Source of the DNA: Flavobacteriaceae bacterium
GTDB taxonomy: Bacteria; Bacteroidota; Bacteroidia; Flavobacteriales; Flavobacteriaceae
Assembly (NCBI GenBank): GCA_008081175.1
Contig: VMCW01000044.1
Coordinates: 1 to 6,337, forward strand
Length of the DNA stretch: 6,337 bases
Direction: 5' to 3'
Under the pieces are notes generated by a model that did not search any database, was not told the DNA's origin, and saw only the letters and a program-made list of their open reading frames with translations. The position numbers and the translations under genes were made by a program. Shown in pieces: positions 1-5,365 of the stretch (position 1 is the stretch's first letter; the number at the start of each line of letters is the position of its first letter).

Positions 1-440
1 AATGTAGCAGAGCTGGTATGAAAAAGAGGATAAGGAATCGAATCGTTTTGCTTGTAGTGAAATAAGGCGCCACTTGCATCTGAAAATAGGGAAGAATTTG
101 AACCATATTTAAAAAGCGGAGTACGCTCTGTAACCTGAAGTGATAAGGTACCTTCTGGGGCCAAAAAAAGCTCGGCGTTTTCTATCTCAGGGGTACTGTT
201 TATTTGGTTTTCAAGCATATTCAAATCTAAACTATCTTTGGGCAGGCTATACTTAGAGCCCCAGTTTTGTGTTAACAATTTATTAACCGTGAGCTCATCC
301 AAAAGTTTAGCTGGGCGGGTAAATTGTATCGCTATTGTTTCAATATTTTTATTCTGATTTCGATAATGTGAAAATCCTACACACACAATAAAAAGTACTG
401 CAATTGAAACCAAAAAAAAGAGGGATCTATACTGTTTCAT
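1..440 (-). CDS. ftsQ: Cell division protein FtsQ (DivIB family), 3' end cut by window edge
   Basis: Bitopic inner-membrane divisome protein; in the family it links early division proteins to the FtsW/FtsI septal synthase through its periplasmic domain. The reading frame opens with ATG at 440-438 and runs without a stop to base 1, giving 146 codons; family members are usually about 240-280 residues, so the C-terminal beta domain is mostly outside the window. Residues 1-6 are a very short cytoplasmic tail (MKQYRS), 7-24 a single hydrophobic membrane segment, and about 33-108 look like the POTRA domain, ending in the typical pattern 'TPEIENAELF...GTLSLQVTERTPLF' (residues 83-110). The start overlaps the end of murC by 14 bases in another frame, which suggests translational coupling; no clear Shine-Dalgarno is seen. 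FtsQ is poorly conserved, so the name rests on topology, the POTRA-end pattern and the position directly after murC. Confidence 0.9.
   Translation of the reverse strand, partial: MKQYRSLFFLVSIAVLFIVCVGFSHYRNQNKNIETIAIQFTRPAKLLDELTVNKLLTQNWGSKYSLPKDSLDLNMLENQINSTPEIENAELFLAPEGTLSLQVTERTPLFKYGSNSSLFSDASGALFHYKQNDSIPYPLFHTSSAT
427..440 (-). other. murC/ftsQ 14-base overlap
   Basis: The ftsQ ATG (440-438) lies within the final codons of murC (encoding NETV, then TAG at 429-427). The 14 shared bases, ATGAAACAGTATAG, are read in two frames. No separate ribosome binding site is apparent, so ftsQ translation probably depends on ribosomes finishing murC. Confidence 0.8.
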
Positions 441-1773
441 TCTGTGTAAATTCTGTTTTTAAACGTTGAATTTCTTCTCCAATGTCACCTGCGCCTAAAA
501 GAGCAAATACTCCGGCATCACTGTGTTGAAGTGTGGTTTTTATTTCTTGCTTTTGAATGATTTTTTTCTGTTTATTTTTTATTTTTTTTAGCAAGGTATT
601 AGAATCAATCCCTTCAATAGGCTCTTCTCTAGCGGGATATATATCGAGCAAGATTACCTCATCAAACAAACCGAGGACAGTGGCAAACTCTTCCATAAAA
701 TCCCGTGTCCTTGAAAATAAATGAGGCTGGAAAACCACACAATTTTTCTGATTAGGGTAAATACTTTTTAGGGTTTGATAAACACTTCTTATTTCTGTAG
801 GGTGGTGTGCATAGTCATCCAGTACAATGGCTTGCTCCCATTCATAAACATTCATTCTTCTATAAACTCCTTTGAAACTGGATAAAGCGGATAAAACAGA
901 CTCCAGTTCTAATCCAGCTAGATCTGCCATTGCTATTGCACCAAGGGCATTTTCGACATTGTGTTTACCTAAAAGATTGATTCTTACCTTCTCAAAAACT
1001 CCACTAGGAGTTTTGAGATCAAAAGAGTACCCTGTTGGTGTTATGCAAAGATTAAAGGCTTTATAATCTGCATTGACATCTACTCCATACGTCCATCCAG
1101 AAAGAGGGACACCATAAGCAACTACCAGTTCCTTTTTTACTTGGTTCGAAAACTGAACGAAGGCTTCTTTAAATTCCTCCTCAGTTTTGTAAATGTCCAA
1201 ATGATCTGCTTCCATAGATGTAATACAAGCTATGGAGGGATATAAATGCAGAAAGGAGCGATCGTATTCATCTGCTTCCACCACAAAAATATCATTGCCT
1301 TTTTGAATTAAATTATTTTGACCTTCATTCAAAAAACCTCCTAAAATTGCAGTAAAAGACTGTTGGGTTTTTAATAAAATATGAGCAAGTATAGAAGAGG
1401 TAGTTGTCTTGCCATGCGTACCAGCAACAGCCATTACATACTCTTCACCACATATTTCGGCAAGGAACTGTGCACGTTTTACAACCCTATTTCCCTGTTT
1501 AAGGTAAAAAGCAAGTTGAGGATGACTTGAAGAGATAGCTGCTGTGTAGACAACCTGAATTTCTTTAGACATTAAAGGCGTTGTTAACGCATCTAAAGAA
1601 GCGTCATAACCAACTGTTATCCCTTCCTGTTCCAATTGGTAAGTCAAGGGGGTGGCAGTGCGATCATATCCATAAACAATATGTCCCTTTGCTTTGCAGA
1701 GCCTAGCTAGAGCGGACATGCCTACGCCTCCAACACCTATAAAATAGTAGCTATTTTGACTTGACCGATTCAT
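427..1773 (-). CDS. murC: UDP-N-acetylmuramate--L-alanine ligase MurC
   Basis: Cytoplasmic ATP-dependent ligase that adds L-alanine to UDP-MurNAc, the first amino acid of the peptidoglycan stem. The 448-residue length is normal. The N-terminal Rossmann-like UDP-binding domain has GVGGVGMSALA at 13-23. The central ATPase domain has the P-loop AGTHGKTTT at 117-125 (K122), EADEYDRSF at 166-174, MEADHLDIY at 187-195 and GKHNVENALGA at 269-279. The C-terminal ligase domain has DDYAHHPTE at 319-327, FQPHLFSRT at 348-356, DIYPAREEPI at 377-386 and LGAGDI at 426-431. HHPTE and FQPH.FSRT set MurC (and the recycling ligase Mpl) apart from MurD, MurE and MurF; position in the dcw cluster and the length favour MurC over Mpl. 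Residues 396-413 form a Lys/Gln/Ile-rich stretch encoded by A-rich DNA. The ATG at 1773-1771 overlaps the murG stop as ATGA, and the TAG stop lies inside ftsQ. Confidence 0.98.
   Translation of the reverse strand: MNRSSQNSYYFIGVGGVGMSALARLCKAKGHIVYGYDRTATPLTYQLEQEGITVGYDASLDALTTPLMSKEIQVVYTAAISSSHPQLAFYLKQGNRVVKRAQFLAEICGEEYVMAVAGTHGKTTTSSILAHILLKTQQSFTAILGGFLNEGQNNLIQKGNDIFVVEADEYDRSFLHLYPSIACITSMEADHLDIYKTEEEFKEAFVQFSNQVKKELVVAYGVPLSGWTYGVDVNADYKAFNLCITPTGYSFDLKTPSGVFEKVRINLLGKHNVENALGAIAMADLAGLELESVLSALSSFKGVYRRMNVYEWEQAIVLDDYAHHPTEIRSVYQTLKSIYPNQKNCVVFQPHLFSRTRDFMEEFATVLGLFDEVILLDIYPAREEPIEGIDSNTLLKKIKNKQKKIIQKQEIKTTLQHSDAGVFALLGAGDIGEEIQRLKTEFTQNETV
559..590 (-). repeat. A-rich low-complexity tract within murC
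   Basis: On the minus strand this stretch has runs of eight, six and seven A separated by short breaks, coding for the Lys-rich segment around MurC residues 396-408. The A8 run (582-589) follows the codon CTA, so A_AAA_AAA is a potential -1 slippery heptamer. The -1 frame meets TAA at 574-572. The tract is intact and in frame here. Confidence 0.7.
1770..1773 (-). other. murG/murC stop-start overlap (ATGA)
   Basis: The murG TGA and murC ATG overlap as ATGA, a standard translational-coupling junction. A purine-rich AAAAGAG lies about 8 bases upstream of the ATG, within the last murG codons, and could serve as a weak ribosome binding site. Confidence 0.85.
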
Positions 1774-2861
1774 AACAACTCTTTTATTTGGTTCAAAATA
1801 GCTTCAGTTGCATCAGGTTTCGCCAGCTTTTTGATATTTGACTTTAGCGTTTGTTGTTGTTTTTCATCGTTTACTAATGATGAAAATTGATGTTCAAATT
1901 GTTCTTCAAGCTGGTGTTCTTCTATAAGTAGCGCGGCATTATTTTCAGCTAATGCTTCTGCATTTCGCAATTGATGGTTTGCGGTTACATTTGGTGAAGG
2001 AATAAGTAGCAAGGGTTTCCCCACACAGCACAGTTCAGAAATACTCCCCGCACCTGCTCTAGAAATGATAAAATCGGACGCAGCATAAAATTGATCCATT
2101 TCATAAATGAAAGGACGAATTACGACACCCTCTTCGCTATAATTAGAATAGCTATCATAATACAATGAACCACATTGCCATAAGATTTGAAGACCCATGC
2201 CCTTTAAGAAGGCAAGTTTGGATTGTATCAATTCATTAATTTTTTTTGCGCCTAAACTACCCCCTATCACAGCCAGTGTTTTCTTATCTGGATCTAGGCC
2301 AAAAAAAGTCTTTGCTGTTCCATTGGATGTGATTTTAGTAAGAGAGGAACGCACTGGATTTCCCGTTAAACGAATTTTAGTTTTTGGGAAAAAACGCTCC
2401 ATCCCATTGTAGGCAACACACACCCGATCTACTTTTTTACTCAAAATTCTGTTGGTAATCCCTGGGAAAGAATTTTGCTCTTGTACCAAAGTAGGGACTC
2501 CAAACCATTGCGCTACTTGCAATATTGGGCCACTGGCAAAACCACCTGTGCCCACAACAACAGTAGGTTTAAATTTTTTAAATTCTATATATGCCTGTAA
2601 AAGGCTTACAATCAATTTTAAAGGAAATAACAAATTACTGATGGAAAATGAACGCTGAAATCCAGAAATCCAAAATCCCTTTATGCGATAACCTGCTTTA
2701 GGTACTTTTTCCATTTCCATTTTTCCTTTTGCACCCACAAAGAGAATTTCAGCATCGACAAAGTGTTCTTTTATCGCGGTTGCTATGGCCAAAGCAGGAT
2801 AGATATGCCCACCGGTACCCCCTCCAGATATGATAAGTTTAAACGGTTTCACTGAGTACAT
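1770..2861 (-). CDS. murG: Lipid II synthase MurG (UDP-GlcNAc transferase)
   Basis: Peripheral membrane GT-B glycosyltransferase (family GT28) on the cytoplasmic face; it adds GlcNAc from UDP-GlcNAc to lipid I, giving lipid II. It is 363 residues, the normal length. The N-terminal acceptor domain shows the glycine loop GGGTGGHIYPALA at 13-25 (H19 matches the conserved His), VGTGGFASGP at 103-112 and QEQNSFPGITNRIL at 127-140. The C-terminal donor domain shows LTGNPVR at 165-171, GGSLGA at 200-205 (S202), SRAGAGSISEL at 267-277 (E276) and HQLRNAEAL at 296-304 (Q297). The HQ motif is preceded by TAN rather than the more usual acidic residue; I expect no effect. The ATG at 2861 gives a 23-base overlap with ftsW. 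A GTG three codons in (2852-2850) would give a protein starting MKPFKLIISGGG, which looks more like family N termini, so the start is uncertain by three residues. The TGA stop forms ATGA with murC. Confidence 0.98.
   Translation of the reverse strand: MYSVKPFKLIISGGGTGGHIYPALAIATAIKEHFVDAEILFVGAKGKMEMEKVPKAGYRIKGFWISGFQRSFSISNLLFPLKLIVSLLQAYIEFKKFKPTVVVGTGGFASGPILQVAQWFGVPTLVQEQNSFPGITNRILSKKVDRVCVAYNGMERFFPKTKIRLTGNPVRSSLTKITSNGTAKTFFGLDPDKKTLAVIGGSLGAKKINELIQSKLAFLKGMGLQILWQCGSLYYDSYSNYSEEGVVIRPFIYEMDQFYAASDFIISRAGAGSISELCCVGKPLLLIPSPNVTANHQLRNAEALAENNAALLIEEHQLEEQFEHQFSSLVNDEKQQQTLKSNIKKLAKPDATEAILNQIKELL
2839..2861 (-). other. ftsW/murG overlap, with alternative murG GTG start
   Basis: The murG frame enters the ftsW end with ATG at 2861-2859 (23-base overlap) or GTG at 2852-2850 (14-base overlap). 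The ftsW tail here encodes LSETV and then TAA. The GTG start gives a family-like N terminus (MKPFKLI) and reproduces the geometry of the murC/ftsQ overlap; the ATG is the stronger codon. Neither has a convincing Shine-Dalgarno motif. Confidence 0.65.
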
Positions 2862-4023
2862 TTAAAGGGTTTTGTTCATCGACTATTTCAGTCTCTGGGA
2901 CTTCTATTTGTGTACTGACACTCAGTATGATTCCCATGGCTATACACGTCATCCAAGCAGATGTTCCACCACTACTTATCATGGGTAAATTTTGGCCCGT
3001 TACGGGAAGTAACTGTAAAGCAACACCAATATTGATAAAAGCTTGGAATATAATTGGTATACCCAACCCAATGACTGTTAATTTTCCAAATAATGAAACC
3101 GTTTTATACGAAATCACTAAAATTCGGTATAAAAGCAGTAGATACAACAAAATCAATCCAACGCCTCCCACAAGACCAAATTCTTCTACGATGATCGCGT
3201 AGATAAAATCTGAAGAACTCTGTGGTAAAAAGTTTTTCATTCTACTCTTGCCTGCACCCAAACCAAACACCTTACCTGTAACAATAGCCGCTTTAGCACG
3301 TGCAACTTGATAATTGCCATCGGAACTTTCCCCTGTTCTGAAATTTTCTATACGATTCATCCATGTATCTACTCGATTGGGGAACACTCCAGGAAATGCC
3401 TTTATCATTAAAAAGAAAAGCAGTACAGTAACAATCCCTGTTCCTAAAATGGAAGACAAATAAAAGAATGGATATCCCGCTACAAAAGCCAATAATAACA
3501 CCATAACAAATAACAGTGCTGCTGTGGAAAGGTTTGCGGGAAAGATTAAAAAAATGATTAGAAAAACGGGAAACCAAAAACGAAACAAAGACCTTCTAAA
3601 AGAAAACGGTAGGGTATCTATTTTGGATAAATAGGAGGCGGCGTATACCATAAGAACTACAGAGGCTAGGGTTGAGGTTTGAAAACTCAATCCCACGATT
3701 GGAATTCGTATCCACCTACTCGCATTGGCACCAGAAATAACCGTTCCCTGTGAGGCGGTATAAATAAGCAAAAGAACCACAACAGGTAACATTAAAAGGG
3801 ATATCCCTTTAAAATAATGGTAGGGAATTTTATGAACAGAAAACATCAAAATAAAACCGATGGCTAAAATCACGAAATGCTTCACAAAATAGCCCCAGGG
3901 TGTTCCCTTACCGACCACATAAACCAAATTCGAACTCGCACTAAAAATGGGTAAAAAGGAAAATACAGCCAATAAGGCCAAAATTCCCCATAATACTTTA
4001 TCTCCTTTTAGTGATTTAAACAT
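2839..4023 (-). CDS. ftsW: Septal peptidoglycan glycosyltransferase FtsW (SEDS family)
   Basis: Polytopic inner-membrane SEDS protein that polymerises lipid II at the division site with its class B PBP partner (FtsI). It is 394 residues with about ten hydrophobic segments, near 12-29, 46-62, 74-91, 117-133, 149-163, 166-183, 187-208, 274-301, 312-336 and 353-371. The large extracytoplasmic loop (about 209-273) carries NRIENF, YQVARAKAAI and the glycine-rich GKVFGLGAGKS at 250-260, and ends in SSSDFIYAIIVEEFG at 269-283; D272 aligns with the catalytic Asp of RodA/FtsW. VTGQNLPMISSGGTSAW at 341-357 is the C-terminal SEDS signature. The NASRWI segment at 100-105 is followed by FQTSTLA instead of the common QPSE, a difference I recall from flavobacterial FtsW. 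RodA is the alternative, but cluster position next to murD and murG favours FtsW. The ATG start lies 5 bases after the murD stop; TAA ends inside murG. Confidence 0.96.
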   Translation of the reverse strand: MFKSLKGDKVLWGILALLAVFSFLPIFSASSNLVYVVGKGTPWGYFVKHFVILAIGFILMFSVHKIPYHYFKGISLLMLPVVVLLLIYTASQGTVISGANASRWIRIPIVGLSFQTSTLASVVLMVYAASYLSKIDTLPFSFRRSLFRFWFPVFLIIFLIFPANLSTAALLFVMVLLLAFVAGYPFFYLSSILGTGIVTVLLFFLMIKAFPGVFPNRVDTWMNRIENFRTGESSDGNYQVARAKAAIVTGKVFGLGAGKSRMKNFLPQSSSDFIYAIIVEEFGLVGGVGLILLYLLLLYRILVISYKTVSLFGKLTVIGLGIPIIFQAFINIGVALQLLPVTGQNLPMISSGGTSAWMTCIAMGIILSVSTQIEVPETEIVDEQNPLNVLSETV

Positions 4024-4028
4024 AGCGC
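4024..4028 (-). other. Only intergenic gap in the window (murD-ftsW, 5 bases)
   Basis: Five bases (GCGCT on the minus strand) separate the murD TAA from the ftsW ATG. This is too short for a promoter or terminator. The nearest purine-rich stretch, AAGGAAG, lies within the murD end and is more than 20 bases upstream of the ATG, too far to act as a normal Shine-Dalgarno. Confidence 0.85.
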
Positions 4029-5363
4029 TTATAGGTTTCTAACAGCTTCCTTAAATTGATTTCCACGGTCTTCATAATTCTGAAACAAGTCAAAACTGGC
4101 ACACGCTGGTGAAAGCAATACTGTGTCTTTAGGTATAGCAACTTTATGAGCTATTTTAACGGCTTCGCTCATCGATTGTGTTTCTATAAAAATATCAGTC
4201 ACATTTTCAAATGTGCTGCGTAATTTCTCATTATCAACCCCTAGACAAATAATGGCTTTAGCCTTTTTTCGAACCATGGGCAATAAAATTTCATAATCGT
4301 TTCCCTTGTCAACCCCACCCACAATCCATACAAAAGGGCTCTCCATACTATCTAGAGCAAAGAAGGTAGCATTTATATTGGTCGCCTTGGAATCATTTAT
4401 ATACGCTACATGTTGTATTGTCAATACTTTTTCCATTCGGTGTGGTGCTCCCTTAAAATGGGTGAGACTCTCACGTATGGATTCTTTTCTGATGTCCAAA
4501 AGACGTGCAACTGTTGAAGCTGCCATAGCATTGAGCAAATTATGTCTTCCTGAAAGTGGGAATTGAGCGGTATTGATCATAGTTGTTTTATTTTCTAAAT
4601 GAATGGTAATGTTGTTTTCCTTTAAATAGGCTCCTTCCCCCTTTTGGGTATTTCCTAGGGGGACTTTTTTAGATTGTATAGACGCTTTTTCCAAAGCCTT
4701 TTTCAAAACAGGATCTTCTGAATTGAACAGAAAAAAATCTTTTTCAGTTTGATTTTGAGTGATTTTTAATTTGGATTGAACGTATTTTTCCAAACGGTAA
4801 TTGTATCGGTCAAGGTGGTCCGGTGTGATGTTCGTAATCACTGCGATATGCGGAGCAAATTGACGAATGTCATCCAACTGAAAACTGCTAATCTCCAAGA
4901 CGTAGTAATCAAAATTTGCAGTTGCTACTTGATAAGCAAAACTGGTTCCTATATTCCCCGCAAGTCCTACGTTAAGTCCGGCATCTTTTAAAATTTGATA
5001 GGTAAGTAATGTAGTCGTGGTTTTACCGTTTGTTCCTGTAATACCAATTAAAGTTGCAGGGGTGTATTGTGCTGCAAATTCTATTTCAGAAACAATTACC
5101 AATCCTTTCTTTTTCAAATTCTCAACCAAGGGACTATCAGAAGGTATTCCAGGACTCTTCACTACCCATTCTGCATTTTTCATAGCATCAGGGCTGTGTT
5201 TTCCAGATTCCCATTCTATCCCCTGTTTTTGCAATGTGGATTGATGCTCCTTTGACAGCTCATTTTGTTCAGAAACAAAAACTTGATAGCCTTTCTTTTT
5301 AGCTAAAAGTGCAGCACCCATTCCGCTTTCACCTGCTCCCAAAACAACAACTTTCTTCTCCAT
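4029..5363 (-). CDS. murD: UDP-N-acetylmuramoyl-L-alanine--D-glutamate ligase MurD
   Basis: Cytoplasmic ATP-dependent ligase that adds D-glutamate to UDP-MurNAc-L-Ala, the step after MurC. It is 444 residues, normal for the family. The N-terminal uridine-binding domain has GAGESGMGAA at 9-18 and KSPGIP at 69-74. The central ATPase domain has GITGTNGKTTTT at 107-118 (P-loop K114), GNIG at 136-139, EISSFQL at 157-163 and NITPDHLDRY at 178-187. K198 in the SKLKI segment matches the carbamylated lysine of this family. SGRHNLLNAMAA is at 271-282 and HRMEKV at 308-313. The C-terminal domain has NDSKATN at 323-329, GGVDKG at 349-354 and the MurD-specific LSPACASFDLF...DRGNQF at 417-437. The SPACASFD and DSKATN motifs separate it from MurC, MurE and MurF. 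Its ATG shares one base with the mraY stop (TAATG), and ftsW follows after 5 bases. Confidence 0.98.
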   Translation of the reverse strand: MEKKVVVLGAGESGMGAALLAKKKGYQVFVSEQNELSKEHQSTLQKQGIEWESGKHSPDAMKNAEWVVKSPGIPSDSPLVENLKKKGLVIVSEIEFAAQYTPATLIGITGTNGKTTTTLLTYQILKDAGLNVGLAGNIGTSFAYQVATANFDYYVLEISSFQLDDIRQFAPHIAVITNITPDHLDRYNYRLEKYVQSKLKITQNQTEKDFFLFNSEDPVLKKALEKASIQSKKVPLGNTQKGEGAYLKENNITIHLENKTTMINTAQFPLSGRHNLLNAMAASTVARLLDIRKESIRESLTHFKGAPHRMEKVLTIQHVAYINDSKATNINATFFALDSMESPFVWIVGGVDKGNDYEILLPMVRKKAKAIICLGVDNEKLRSTFENVTDIFIETQSMSEAVKIAHKVAIPKDTVLLSPACASFDLFQNYEDRGNQFKEAVRNL

Positions 5364-5365
5364 TA
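5361..5365 (-). other. mraY/murD stop-start overlap (TAATG)
   Basis: The TAA stop of mraY (5365-5363) and the ATG of murD (5363-5361) share one base. This is a classic arrangement for termination-reinitiation. Only a weak GAG lies about 5 to 8 bases upstream, so coupling rather than an independent strong ribosome binding site is the likely route to murD translation. Confidence 0.8.

Noticed and set aside
222..229. TAGATTTG on the minus strand, matching the Bacteroidota -7 promoter pattern TAnnTTTG, within ftsQ
   Set aside because: No TTG element occurs at the needed upstream distance, and such 8-base matches are expected by chance in AT-rich DNA.
541..600. T-rich stretch on the plus strand read as a terminator
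   Set aside because: There is no preceding GC-rich hairpin on either strand, and the stretch codes for a Lys-rich part of MurC in the correct frame.
427..1773. Assignment of the 448-residue ligase as Mpl (murein peptide ligase) rather than MurC
   Set aside because: Mpl shares HHPTE-type motifs, but the gene sits between murG and ftsQ in the dcw cluster with normal MurC length and motifs.
3293..3577. Minus-strand 94-codon open frame inside ftsW
   Set aside because: It lies in another frame wholly within conserved FtsW sequence, has no recognisable domain and is best explained as a shadow.
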